The notes under the pieces: model-generated
What the model was told of the DNA's origin: nothing
Databases searched by the model: none
What the model saw: the letters and a program-made list of their open reading frames with translations, nothing else
In this document: positions 1 through 8,270 of the stretch, one piece after another
Layout of the letters: every line of letters starts with the position of its first letter
How positions within the stretch are numbered: position 1 is the stretch's first letter
Program-made: the position numbers and the translations under genes
Source: Senimuribacter intestinalis
Lineage (GTDB): Bacteria; Bacillota; Clostridia; Peptostreptococcales; Anaerovoracaceae
Reading direction: 5' to 3'
DNA: 64,000 nucleotides
NCBI GenBank assembly: GCA_943192975.1
Contig: CALPCJ010000002.1
Location: forward strand, 124,001 to 188,000

Positions 1-1963
1 CAGTCGAAGCGCACAGCATGAGCTGCGGAATAAAGATTCTGCCTGTTTCAAATTCCTTTCCTGCCCTGTCCAAAATTGGAATCAGAGTATTATTGATAAT
101 ATCTATAGGTTCTCTTGTCCTCAGTTCTTCCAAAATGAGCTGCTTACAATTCGCTGCAAGACCATTATTAATGGCATATTCGATTCCGCTGACTTCTTCA
201 GCGGCTTTGGACTGTTTTGCTGCAGGTGCAGCAGTTGGTGCCGCCGTTCCAATTTCTTCACTATACTTAGCGATATAGTCCTTTGCGCCTTTGTCCACGT
301 TCATAATCAGCTTATGGACCGCCACAGCCCTCATCATATCCGGAGCACCCGGATTCATAATTGGAAGGTCAAGACCAGCGGTCAGCGCCATCTGCAGGAA
401 GTTATGGTTAATCAGGGCACGATTCGGCAGTCCAAAGGAAATATTAGAAACGCCCAGAACAGTTTTCAATCCCATGGTTTCTTTGATATATCTGATTGCA
501 GTAAGCGTATTTGCAGCGTTTTCCTGCTCTGCAGAAACGGTCAGGGTCAGACAGTCTATATAAATATCTCTTTTCGGAATACCCAGCGCCAAAGCCCTGT
601 CCAAAATTCTCTGCGCAATTTCAATACGCTTTTCACAAGTCTTTGGAATTCCATCCTCGTCTAAAGTCAATCCCACTACAGCAGCGCCATATTTCTTTAC
701 AAGAGGAAGAATCTGTGCCATGGACTTTTCTTCGCCGTTGACAGAATTTACAATCGCCTTGCCACTATAGACTCTTAAAGCCGCTTCAATGACTGCAGGA
801 TTTCCTGAGTCAATCTGCAGCGGCGCATCAGTGATACCCTGCAGAGCTTTCACAATGTTTACAATAACCTTTTTCTCGTCTATTCCAGGTACGCCAGCAT
901 TGACATCAAGAATTTCTGCGCCATCACGAATCTGGTCAGCTGCCTGCGACAGCACATAGTCCATATCCCCTGCTTTCAGTGCTTCTTTCAGCTTCTTTTT
1001 GCCGGTCGGATTGATTCTCTCTCCGATGACTCTCGGCTGATTGATGATGACAGTCTTTTCCGGGGTGCAGACTGCCGGTGGTATATCCGGATCCTGCGGG
1101 CAGTATTTCCTATCCGCCAAAGCAGTTTTCAAAGCTTTGATAAAGTCCGGCGTCGTGCCGCAGCATCCGCCGACCAGCTTTACGCCGTATGGAATCAGCG
1201 CCGCAGTAGATATAGCAAATTCCTCTGCTGATACGTGATAGGCACCAGTTGCTGGATCAGGAAGTCCCGCATTTGCCTTTGAAACAATCGGAAGAGTCGT
1301 CCACTTAGAAAGCTCCTCAATCAGCGGCCTAAACTCATCCGGTCCAAGGGAGCAGTTCATACCGATTGCATCCGCGCCAAGCCCCTCCAAAGTCATTGCC
1401 ATCGCCCGCACTTCCGTTCCCGTAAAAGTTCTCTGATTGGCTTCAAAAGTCATAGTACAGATGACAGGAAGGTCCGTGTTTTCTTTCGCTGCAAGAAGTG
1501 CGGCCTTTGCCTCGTAAAGGTCGGTCATTGTTTCTATGATAATTAAATCCGTGCCGACGCCTGCCAGAATCTGCCGCTTGAACATATCGTATGCTTCCTC
1601 AAAGGACAGGTTTCCGTTAGGCTCCAGCATTCTGCCGATTGGTCCGATATCCAGCGCAACCTTTGCGCCAGTTCCTGCTGCCGCTGCTTTCGCATTCTTG
1701 ACAGCCTCCGCCATCAGTTCCTCCACAGAATAGCCACAGCCAGCAATTTTATGCTCGCTGATGCCAAAGGTACAGGTACAGATCACGTCAGATCCCGCCT
1801 CAATATAGGAGCGCTGAATCTTTTGAATCAGCTCAGGATGCGTGAAATTCAAAACCTCCGGCACCTTGCCAATTTCAATCCCCTGCTGCTGCAGAAGTGT
1901 TCCGGTTCCCCCATCTAAAAATATAAATTCTTTTCCTTCAAATAACTGTAGTAATTTATTCAA
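1..1963 (-). CDS. metH: Cobalamin-dependent methionine synthase, C-terminus off window
   Basis: Transfers a methyl group from methyl-tetrahydrofolate via cobalamin to homocysteine. Only the first ~654 residues are in the window. The N-terminus is a homocysteine S-methyltransferase domain (FLDGGTGTLLQQQG; Zn cysteines in the GMNCSLGP loop and the VGGCCGT motif). It is followed by a pterin-binding domain (RVIGERINPTGKKKL, EILDVNAGVPG, PLQIDSGNP) and, at the window edge, the start of the B12-binding cap. I place the start at a TTG (1961-1963, reading MNKLLQLFEGKEF) because an AGAGAGG ribosome site lies 7 bases upstream and no ATG fits. metF lies 21 bp upstream on the same strand, so the two form a methyl-transfer operon. 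The domain order seen lacks nothing expected; the B12-binding end cannot be checked. Confidence 0.95.
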   Translation of the reverse strand, partial: MNKLLQLFEGKEFIFLDGGTGTLLQQQGIEIGKVPEVLNFTHPELIQKIQRSYIEAGSDVICTCTFGISEHKIAGCGYSVEELMAEAVKNAKAAAAGTGAKVALDIGPIGRMLEPNGNLSFEEAYDMFKRQILAGVGTDLIIIETMTDLYEAKAALLAAKENTDLPVICTMTFEANQRTFTGTEVRAMAMTLEGLGADAIGMNCSLGPDEFRPLIEELSKWTTLPIVSKANAGLPDPATGAYHVSAEEFAISTAALIPYGVKLVGGCCGTTPDFIKALKTALADRKYCPQDPDIPPAVCTPEKTVIINQPRVIGERINPTGKKKLKEALKAGDMDYVLSQAADQIRDGAEILDVNAGVPGIDEKKVIVNIVKALQGITDAPLQIDSGNPAVIEAALRVYSGKAIVNSVNGEEKSMAQILPLVKKYGAAVVGLTLDEDGIPKTCEKRIEIAQRILDRALALGIPKRDIYIDCLTLTVSAEQENAANTLTAIRYIKETMGLKTVLGVSNISFGLPNRALINHNFLQMALTAGLDLPIMNPGAPDMMRAVAVHKLIMNVDKGAKDYIAKYSEEIGTAAPTAAPAAKQSKAAEEVSGIEYAINNGLAANCKQLILEELRTREPIDIINNTLIPILDRAGKEFETGRIFIPQLMLCAST

Positions 1964-1984
1964 TGATTTGCCTCTCTTCTCTCG

Positions 1985-2851
1985 TTAAAACAAAGATTTT
2001 ACGCTTTCGCTAATTCGCTTTGCAACGTACGGATTGTTCATGGTGTAAAGATGTACGCCGTCCACACCCTGAGACACCAAATCTACAATCTGATTTACAG
2101 CATAAGCAATGCCCGCATCTCTCATAGCCTCAGGCTTATTTTCATATCTGGACATCATCTTAGTGAATTTTCTCGGCAAGCTGGCACCGCATAAAGATAC
2201 CATTCTTTCAATCTGCTTTTTATTGGTGACCGGCATAATTCCCGCTTCAATCGGTACATTAATCCCAGCGATTCTTGCCTTGTCCACAAAATCGTAAAAC
2301 ACCTCATTGTCAAAGAACAGTTGAGAAATCAAATGCTGCGCACCAGCATCAACTTTCTTCTTTAAATTAAGAATATCCTCTACCTGATTTCTGCTGTCCA
2401 AATGTCCCTCCGGATAGCATGCGCCGGAAATGCCAAAATCATAATCCTTGGTTTCCTTAATAAAGGTAATTAATTCGCTGGCATGCTTAAATTCCTTTTT
2501 AGGCGGCACATCCGGCACTAAATCACCGCGAAGCGCCAAAATGTTTTCTACGCCGTTGTCTGCCAATCTGCGGAGAACTTCAGATACCTCTTCTTTGGTA
2601 GAGTTTACGCAGGTCAGATGTGCTGCCGACTCAATACCGTACTTCTGCTTAATTGCTGAGGCAATTTCGCAGGTAGAATTATCCGCAAGGCTTCCGCTTG
2701 CACCATATGTAACACTGATGAAGTCCGGTTTAATTTCTTGCAGTTCATCTAAGGTCTGATAAATGGTTTCTATTGGATTATTTCTCTTTGGAGGGAAAAC
2801 CTCAAAAGAGAAGATTGTCTTTTCCTGATTAAATAATTCTGCTAATTTCAC
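1985..2851 (-). CDS. metF: Methylenetetrahydrofolate reductase
   Basis: Reduces 5,10-methylene-THF to 5-methyl-THF, the methyl donor for the MetH encoded immediately downstream. The 288-residue protein is a single TIM-barrel of normal bacterial length: the N-terminal FSFEVFPPKRN motif carries the family's catalytic Glu, and LALRGDLV and QLFFDN segments follow. It is first in a metF-metH operon with a clear promoter 36 bp upstream of the ATG. The leader is too short for an S-box or cobalamin riboswitch. Confidence 0.95.
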   Translation of the reverse strand: MKLAELFNQEKTIFSFEVFPPKRNNPIETIYQTLDELQEIKPDFISVTYGASGSLADNSTCEIASAIKQKYGIESAAHLTCVNSTKEEVSEVLRRLADNGVENILALRGDLVPDVPPKKEFKHASELITFIKETKDYDFGISGACYPEGHLDSRNQVEDILNLKKKVDAGAQHLISQLFFDNEVFYDFVDKARIAGINVPIEAGIMPVTNKKQIERMVSLCGASLPRKFTKMMSRYENKPEAMRDAGIAYAVNQIVDLVSQGVDGVHLYTMNNPYVAKRISESVKSLF

Positions 2852-2886
2852 ATCTTTACCTTCCTATTCGTATATTTTTACTCTTT

Positions 2887-2915
2887 ATTGTATACCCACA
2901 AACTATATTTTTCAA
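2887..2915 (-). promoter_or_regulatory. Promoter of metF-metH
   Basis: On the minus strand TTGAAA (2910-2915) and TACAAT (2887-2892) are separated by exactly 17 bp, 36 bp before the metF ATG. It is a good vegetative sigma-A match with a short leader. Confidence 0.75.
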
Positions 2916-2937
2916 TACTTTTAAAACAGAATCGGTT

Positions 2938-3429
2938 TTAAAACTGAATCTGCTTCCATTCATTTACTAAATCTGTCAGTGAAAATCTTGCATTGGCTGG
3001 ACTGGTTGATGGAAGCTGCACAGCTGCAACACCTGTTTTTTCTGCGAGAAACCTGTCATAAAGCTTCTTTGCCAGTCCACCGTTTGCATAAACTTTCGTT
3101 ATTCCTGTTTCTTGCAATAGACTTGCCACATCAGCAGCTGTCACATTTTTGATAGAACTGTCAGAAGATCCGATGATATCGCAGCTCTCTACCACATCCC
3201 AAATCGCCACTCTGTTTCTAAGAAGCAGTCCCTTCTTTTCATCAATTGTCTGAGGAACCGGTTCCTCAAAAATTTCTGCAAGAACTTTCCAAAAACGGTT
3301 CTGCGGGTGACCGTAATAGAAGCAGGATTCTCTGGATTTTACAGAGGGCAACGTGCCCAGAATCAGCACTGAGGAATCCTTATCGTATACTGGTGCAAAA
3401 GTCTGCACCACATGTTCATAATCCGCCAT
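2938..3429 (-). CDS. DNA-deoxyinosine glycosylase (UDG family 6-like)
   Basis: A 163-residue member of the uracil-DNA glycosylase superfamily. The N-terminal VLILGTLPSVKSRE segment and the YYGHPQNRFWKVL motif are typical of the family annotated as hypoxanthine/deoxyinosine DNA glycosylase. The C-terminal QLPSTSPANA matches the superfamily's C-terminal H/S-PSP(A/N) loop. It would remove deaminated bases (hypoxanthine or uracil) from DNA in base-excision repair. Length is normal for the group. It stands alone between metF and the lysozyme gene on the same strand; co-transcription with the lysozyme gene 31 bp upstream is possible. Substrate (I versus U) cannot be told from sequence. Confidence 0.82.
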   Translation of the reverse strand: MADYEHVVQTFAPVYDKDSSVLILGTLPSVKSRESCFYYGHPQNRFWKVLAEIFEEPVPQTIDEKKGLLLRNRVAIWDVVESCDIIGSSDSSIKNVTAADVASLLQETGITKVYANGGLAKKLYDRFLAEKTGVAAVQLPSTSPANARFSLTDLVNEWKQIQF

Positions 3430-3460
3430 AAATTCAGTTCCTTTCTGCTATTTTCTCTAT

Positions 3461-4306
3461 TTATTTTTCCTTAAACATCAGGTTCAAATCTACTTTTCCT
3501 TTTATGCCTTTCACTTTGCCGCTGTCTGTATACTGCCAAAATTTGAATTTGCCGGCATAATCCGTCTCATCGGTGTAGTGAGCCAGCCAGATATCGTAGC
3601 GAGTCAAATAACGCAAATCCAAATTTCCCAAAAGCCATGTTGGATTCCCATAAATCATAGGCGTATAGCCATTTCTTTCAATAATCTGGCAAAATGCGTC
3701 CGCAATTTCAGTTCTCTCAAGCACAGTCAAATCATCGATTCTATGGGCACCGGGGATAGGCTCCATATCAAAGACTACAGGATAAGTCACTCCTCTCCCC
3801 CGGATATGGCGAATCACATACTTGGCTTCTTCTACCGCTTCCTCTACCGTCACCGCCTGAGAAAAGAAATACACGCCCACATGAATATCCGCTTTTTTTG
3901 CACCGGAAAGATTTTCCTTAAAGCGACTGTCTAGCGTCAAATCTCCACCTTCATAGCCTCTGTATCCCAATCTAATCATGGCAAAATCAATACCATCCGC
4001 CTTAACCTTTTTCCAATTAATTTTTTTCTGATAATAGGAAACATCTATTCCCGCCACCGTTTTGAAGTTGTCATCTTCATAGGAAAGTCTTCCATTTTCT
4101 TTTGAGATACCGCTCAGTTGATAATCATGCTCCGGCATAGATCTTGGCAGTCCAAGTCCATCGTAACTTCCAAGAACTACATAAAATATGGAAAATGTAC
4201 ACACAAACATAAAAACCGCTGCTGCCGCTATGATAAGCTTTGCGGTCTTTGAAAGGGTCGGTATATTTTTCTTTAATTTTTTTCCAACTTTTTTCTTTTT
4301 TTTCAT
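3461..4306 (-). CDS. Membrane-anchored GH25 lysozyme (muramidase)
   Basis: N-acetylmuramidase of glycoside hydrolase family 25. Residues ~1-20 are strongly basic and ~24-45 form one hydrophobic segment, so it is a signal anchor with the enzyme outside. The GH25 domain begins near residue 85 with GIDVSYYQKKINWKKVK and continues through FAMIRLGYRGYEGG, HVGVYFFSQA, YPVVFDMEP (catalytic D-x-E) and the terminal FWQYTDSGKVKGIKG motif. No cell-wall-binding repeats follow. Likely role is peptidoglycan remodelling. The ATG has no good ribosome site and a possible -10 (TAAAAT) lies just upstream, so the start is uncertain by several codons. Confidence 0.88.
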   Translation of the reverse strand: MKKKKKVGKKLKKNIPTLSKTAKLIIAAAAVFMFVCTFSIFYVVLGSYDGLGLPRSMPEHDYQLSGISKENGRLSYEDDNFKTVAGIDVSYYQKKINWKKVKADGIDFAMIRLGYRGYEGGDLTLDSRFKENLSGAKKADIHVGVYFFSQAVTVEEAVEEAKYVIRHIRGRGVTYPVVFDMEPIPGAHRIDDLTVLERTEIADAFCQIIERNGYTPMIYGNPTWLLGNLDLRYLTRYDIWLAHYTDETDYAGKFKFWQYTDSGKVKGIKGKVDLNLMFKEK

Positions 4307-4348
4307 AAATCTATTTTACCATAATTCTTCCATTTAGTAAAAGAACAT

Positions 4349-4377
4349 TTGACTATATCTCACTTCTACATTATTAT
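4349..4377 (+). promoter_or_regulatory. Promoter of the M20 amidohydrolase gene
   Basis: TTGACT (4349-4354) and TATTAT (4372-4377) are 17 bp apart and sit 22 bp before the ATG at 4399; GGACGGAGG provides the ribosome site. Confidence 0.65.
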
Positions 4378-4398
4378 AAATAGGACGGAGGTATACCA

Positions 4399-5532
4399 AT
4401 GATAGATTTTGACAAATTATCCCAAGAGATTATTACATACAGAAGAGACCTTCACCAGATTCCGGAGCTGGGGTTCTACGTTTATAAAACCAGTGCTTAT
4501 GTAAAGAATATTTTGTCTTCCCTTTCCTGTCAAGTAAACGAGATTGTAAAGACCGGTCTTGTTGCATACTTTGATTTCGGGCAGGAACAGACCGTCGCAT
4601 TCCGTGCAGACATGGACGCACTTCCTATTCAGGAAGAGACCGGCGCCCCTTATGCTTCTCTTCACGAAGGCTGTATGCATGCGTGCGGTCATGATGGACA
4701 CATGGCGATCATGCTGGGTTTTGCAAAACTTTTAGACAGCTACATCAAAGAAGGTCAAAAAATGACCTGCAATGCTCTGCTGCTCTTCCAGCCTGCAGAA
4801 GAAACCATCGATGGAGCACTTCGCATTTGCGGCACTCATCTCTTTGACCATTACAATATAAAAGCTATTTTCGGTCTGCACCTTTGGCCTATGCTTTCCA
4901 AAGGAGAAATTGCTTCCCGCCCTGGTCCTATGATGGCAAAGTCCACTTCCGTAGAGGTAGAAATTGAAGGGGTCAGCGCCCACTGCGGCGAACCTGAAAA
5001 AGGTCGAGATGCCCTGGAGGCCGCCTGCAAATTTATCAGCGACATCTATATGTTCAAGTCTCTCTTCGTAAAGGAACGCTGCGTTCTGAAGTTTGGGAAA
5101 ATGAAAAGCGGTACTGTCCGCAATGCAATTTCCCCTTACAGCCGACTGGATGGCACTATGCGAACCTTCACAGAAGAAACATGGAACACACTGGTGAATG
5201 CTATGAAAAATCTTGGAGAAGAGTTGGAACATGTTTATGGTATTAAATTTAAACTAGATGTTAGCAAAAGCCACCCTGCTGTCGTCAACACAGAAGATTT
5301 GTACCAGCAGGCCAAACCTCTTTTACTGAATTTAAACTATGTGGAGCTTCGTAGACCTGTCATGATTGCAGAAGACTTTTCTTTCTTTGAGCAGCAAATG
5401 CCAGGCATTTTCTTCTTCCTTGGAACAGGCAGCGGCATTCCGCTCCACAGCGACAACTATGATTTTGATGACACCGTCCTCATTGAGGGCGTCAAACTGT
5501 TTGATACATTAATCAAAGGTGCCGAGCGCTAA
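4399..5532 (+). CDS. M20D amidohydrolase (N-acyl amino acid hydrolase-like)
   Basis: A 377-residue zinc-dependent amidohydrolase of the M20D / IAA-amino-acid hydrolase / hippurate hydrolase family. Metal-binding motifs are clear: FRADMDALPIQEETG, the CMHACGHDGH cysteine-histidine motif, FQPAEE, GLHLWP, and AEDFSFFEQQMPG near the C-terminus. The dimerisation domain lies around residues 175-285. It cleaves N-acyl groups from amino acids; the acyl substrate is not predictable. The gene has its own promoter and a strong terminator and is the only rightward gene in this stretch. Confidence 0.88.
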   Translation: MIDFDKLSQEIITYRRDLHQIPELGFYVYKTSAYVKNILSSLSCQVNEIVKTGLVAYFDFGQEQTVAFRADMDALPIQEETGAPYASLHEGCMHACGHDGHMAIMLGFAKLLDSYIKEGQKMTCNALLLFQPAEETIDGALRICGTHLFDHYNIKAIFGLHLWPMLSKGEIASRPGPMMAKSTSVEVEIEGVSAHCGEPEKGRDALEAACKFISDIYMFKSLFVKERCVLKFGKMKSGTVRNAISPYSRLDGTMRTFTEETWNTLVNAMKNLGEELEHVYGIKFKLDVSKSHPAVVNTEDLYQQAKPLLLNLNYVELRRPVMIAEDFSFFEQQMPGIFFFLGTGSGIPLHSDNYDFDDTVLIEGVKLFDTLIKGAER

Positions 5533-5549
5533 TACGCTCGGCACCTTTT
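5518..5549 (+). terminator. Rho-independent terminator after the M20 gene
   Basis: A perfect stem GCCGAGCG / CGCTCGGC with a 6-base loop overlaps the stop codon and is followed by CTTTTC. Confidence 0.85.
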
Positions 5550-5603
5550 CAGTTCCACTCAAAGTTTCCTGTTCAGCCATTGTTTCTTGTCTATTTTCTA
5601 CCA

Positions 5604-6215
5604 TTACTTTTTTGTAATCCACAAAATTTCCGGCGGATTTTTCTTCTGGTTGGGAAAGTCTACATGTGCCGTATGAAAACGAGACGTAGATAACTGCTCT
5701 GCAAATTTCAATAATGCGTCTTTTTCTCTCGCCCCTTCTTCATGTCCCGGGTACAGGACCAGCGTCACGATTCCGCCTGGCGCAATGATGGAAAGCGCCT
5801 GCTGCACCGCAAGCAATGTATCTTCCGTTTTGGTGGTCATTTTCTTATCGCCGCCAGGCAAATAGCCCAAGTTAAAAACTATCGCTTTGGGTGCCAATGC
5901 AACCTCAGCTGCCACATCCTGCTCATTTCTTTCCTTCCATGCACGCCAGTACGTTTCCAAATTCACAAAACTGCCGCAGATAAATTCTGTATTCTCAATC
6001 TGGTTTGCGGATAAAAGCTCCCGGCTTGCATGAATGGCTTCTTCCTGCAAGTCTATGGCCAGAATTCTCCCGCTCATACCTGTCGCTTGTGCCAGCGTCA
6101 GTGTATCGTTCCCATTGCCGCAAGTAGCATCAATAGCAGTATCTCCCTCGCGAAGATAGGAACGAGTGATCGTCATAGCAACAGCAACAGTTTGTGTCAA
6201 AAGATTTTCATTCAT
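5604..6215 (-). CDS. mnmM: tRNA wobble-uridine methyltransferase, MnmM/YtqB-like
   Basis: A 203-residue class I SAM methyltransferase of the YtqB family. The SAM motif DATCGNGNDTLTLAQ is at residues ~29-43, followed by ILAIDLQEEAI, VFNLGYLPGGDKK (the family's motif IV) and TLVLYPGHEEG. Family members in Bacillus and relatives (MnmM) methylate 5-aminomethyl-2-thiouridine at tRNA position 34. It lies 21 bp downstream of the MBL/beta-CASP gene, so the two RNA-related genes form an operon. Confidence 0.82.
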   Translation of the reverse strand: MNENLLTQTVAVAMTITRSYLREGDTAIDATCGNGNDTLTLAQATGMSGRILAIDLQEEAIHASRELLSANQIENTEFICGSFVNLETYWRAWKERNEQDVAAEVALAPKAIVFNLGYLPGGDKKMTTKTEDTLLAVQQALSIIAPGGIVTLVLYPGHEEGAREKDALLKFAEQLSTSRFHTAHVDFPNQKKNPPEILWITKK

Positions 6216-6236
6216 AACTCCTCCAAAAGCTGTTTT

Positions 6237-7412
6237 CTACAGTATAGCATATTCCTCTCCGTCTGCAAGAAAAACTACCCTGTTTTGCATACTGCCCAGC
6301 TTGATTTTTTCCGGCTGCTCTGTATGAATGGGAATTACTTTTTTCGGCGCCACATGCCGGACACAAGTCCAGATTGCTTCTTCTGAAGCATGACCAGATG
6401 TATGTAGTTTTACCGCATAACGAAAACCACCGAACATCTTTTCCAAGGTCTGCTTATGTTTTTTCAAATATCCCTCCGACATTGAATAAATCATCAGCGA
6501 TTTTTCATTGTGCCTTTCTATATACGGTTTTACCGCCTCCGCAAAGGATTTTTCGCCCCGCACCGCCATGCAGAAACCGCCTTCCTGCTGCACCTGCTGT
6601 GCCAACGCCTCCAAATACACTTTGCTGTTTTCAAACTGGTATTCCTTTGAGTTCGTTGTATCAAACTCCCGTACTGTTTCGAGAAGCTTCATCTGATAAG
6701 GGTCGCAAAAAAATGCGCCTTTGGAAAGAGACGCCTTGTGAAACACCGCCAGCCTGTCAAAATCGGTTGGACTGCACAAGACAAAAGTATAGGCAAACCG
6801 CTCCATCAGTACGCCTGCAGCTTCTCCCAATCTGCGTTCTTCTGTTGTAACAGGATTCTGATATGACAAATTCGTGCCCTCCGTAATCATCAGATCCACC
6901 GTTTCTGAAAGTGCTGCAAGCCTTTGTTCCATCTGCGCACCTTTGAGACCATGCAGCCTGTAATCTCCCGTGTGCAGCACGCTCTTTCCATCCGCCTCAA
7001 TCAGCAGCATATAAGCGTCAAAAGCAGAATGATCAGCCAAAATCGGCGTGATTCGTATATCTCCGATTGTAAATGTTTTTCCCTCCTGATAGATATGCAT
7101 CTTACTAATCCTGTCTGTCAGCGGGCTCTCCGCCTGTTCTTTCTCTAAAAAAAGTATTTCTTTTGCCGCCTGCCCGATGTACAGCGGAATATTCTTCGCA
7201 ATGTATTCTAAAAGACCTACATGGTCGTTGTGATAATGGGTAAAAACAACTGCGTCATAAGGATCATCAATGGACAGATTTTCCGCCGGCATATTCCCCT
7301 TCGTATCTGGAAGCTGTTTTCCCATATCGATCAAAATTCTCGTCTGCCGTGTTGAAATCCCCACGATACAGCCGCCAATCTGATGAGTTCCACGATAAAT
7401 TTTTATGTTCAA
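6237..7412 (-). CDS. MBL-fold/beta-CASP hydrolase, short RNase J-like
   Basis: Metallo-beta-lactamase fold with HYHNDHVGLL (HxHxDH zinc site) near residue 55, then HTGDYRLHG, a beta-CASP segment and HTSGHASEEAIW near the C-terminus. This is the RNase J / CPSF type but about 391 residues, so it lacks the extra C-terminal domain of RNase J and could be a small-RNA or small-molecule hydrolase. I use a TTG start at 7410-7412 (MNIKIYRGTHQIGG) because GGGGGCG precedes it at normal spacing; an upstream ATG at 7433 would place that ribosome site inside the gene. Confidence 0.8.
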   Translation of the reverse strand: MNIKIYRGTHQIGGCIVGISTRQTRILIDMGKQLPDTKGNMPAENLSIDDPYDAVVFTHYHNDHVGLLEYIAKNIPLYIGQAAKEILFLEKEQAESPLTDRISKMHIYQEGKTFTIGDIRITPILADHSAFDAYMLLIEADGKSVLHTGDYRLHGLKGAQMEQRLAALSETVDLMITEGTNLSYQNPVTTEERRLGEAAGVLMERFAYTFVLCSPTDFDRLAVFHKASLSKGAFFCDPYQMKLLETVREFDTTNSKEYQFENSKVYLEALAQQVQQEGGFCMAVRGEKSFAEAVKPYIERHNEKSLMIYSMSEGYLKKHKQTLEKMFGGFRYAVKLHTSGHASEEAIWTCVRHVAPKKVIPIHTEQPEKIKLGSMQNRVVFLADGEEYAIL

Positions 7413-7494
7413 GATGCACGCCCCCTGCTTCATTGTAAGCGGAGAGGTAAAGGGTTATGTCTGTTTTCGGGAAAAGGGGTAAGAAAAAAAGGCA

Positions 7495-7522
7495 AGAAAA
7501 AGACTGCCGCAAAGGGTAGTCT
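7495..7522 (-). terminator. Terminator of the phosphorothioation operon
   Basis: On the minus strand AGACT..CC / GG..AGTCT forms a stem with small mismatches, followed by a TTTTC tract. It lies 27 bp beyond the last ORF of the defence operon and upstream of the RNase J-like gene. The rest of 7434-7548 holds nothing I recognise. Confidence 0.65.
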
Positions 7523-7548
7523 AAAAGTCATTCTCTTCAATTCGTTCT

Positions 7549-7782
7549 TTATTTCGCTTCAAAGGTTTCGTTGTAAATTTCACTGTCATCGCCGTTGAGG
7601 AAAAGCATCTGTAATGTGATGCCATCAATTTCAGTCTGATCTTCTAAATGCACAAGCTGCGCTTTTATCATTGTCTTTGAATTTTCCATAAGATTTTCAA
7701 AAGCAGTTTTCATTTCACTTGCAACACTTTGATTGACAGTATTTTCCATTTCAAACAAATATATAATCGTATTATCTTTCAC
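7549..7782 (-). CDS. Hypothetical 77-residue protein at operon end
   Basis: I do not recognise this protein. It is acidic, with no membrane segment. The first possible start is a GTG (7780-7782) with no convincing ribosome site. The reading frame continues upstream as far as the A7 run at 7803-7809 that ends the preceding gene, in the frame reached by a -1 shift. It may therefore be the C-terminal part of a frameshifted or interrupted larger protein and not an independent gene. It is last in the operon, followed by a terminator. Confidence 0.4.
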   Translation of the reverse strand: MKDNTIIYLFEMENTVNQSVASEMKTAFENLMENSKTMIKAQLVHLEDQTEIDGITLQMLFLNGDDSEIYNETFEAK

Positions 7783-7796
7783 CTGTATGTCAAAAT

Positions 7797-8270
7797 TTAT
7801 ACTTTTTTTGAAAAAGAGTAAAACAGATGCTTTGTGTCTTCAAAGAGCGCCCCTACTACGTATATCTTACATTTCATCTTCACTTGATGAGAAACATCAG
7901 ATCTAACGCTTTGGGGGTAACTATCAAAGGATCTCACATCATCGGTAACATATTTATCTTTCGCTTCCAGCAGTACTCTTTCAATGGCAGATTTTCTATT
8001 ATCTTTTGTAATAGCTTTCTGACGTAAATTGTACTCCAGAATTAGGTTCCAATATAATTCTGCGAAACGAGTAAATAGTTGATCAAAAGACAGTACTAAA
8101 TCGTTGTCGACATATTTAAGATTGTCGAGTATGGATTTTAAGAAGCCAAATTTATAACTCGCATCGTTTTTTGATTTTGATGTGAAAACACAAACAACAG
8201 CGTCCCACAGCTCATCTTCGGAGACTTCTCTATCTTCATAAAATCCTTCCTTTAGATCGAACCCGGCCAT
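7797..8270 (-). CDS. Uncharacterised defence-operon protein, possible HNH-protein N-domain
   Basis: A 157-residue protein. From memory the segments FGFLKSILDNLKYVDNDLVLSFDQLFTRFAELYWN and IYVVGALFEDTKHLFYSFSKK resemble the N-terminal domain of longer bacterial proteins that carry an HNH nuclease domain further on. No HNH motif is present here, because the ORF stops directly after an A7 run (reading SKKV-stop). It therefore looks truncated, or completed by a -1 frameshift into the next ORF. The start overlaps the stop of the preceding gene (TAATG) and has a GAGGG ribosome site, so it is translationally coupled in the operon. The family call is weak. Confidence 0.5.
   Translation of the reverse strand: MAGFDLKEGFYEDREVSEDELWDAVVCVFTSKSKNDASYKFGFLKSILDNLKYVDNDLVLSFDQLFTRFAELYWNLILEYNLRQKAITKDNRKSAIERVLLEAKDKYVTDDVRSFDSYPQSVRSDVSHQVKMKCKIYVVGALFEDTKHLFYSFSKKV

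Noticed and set aside
1..760. Rightward ORFs at the left edge
   Set aside because: They are antisense to the clear metH reading frame and have no family features.
2852..2937. SAM or cobalamin riboswitch upstream of metF
   Set aside because: Only ~86 bp separate the genes and the promoter leaves a leader of about 30 nt, too short for either riboswitch.
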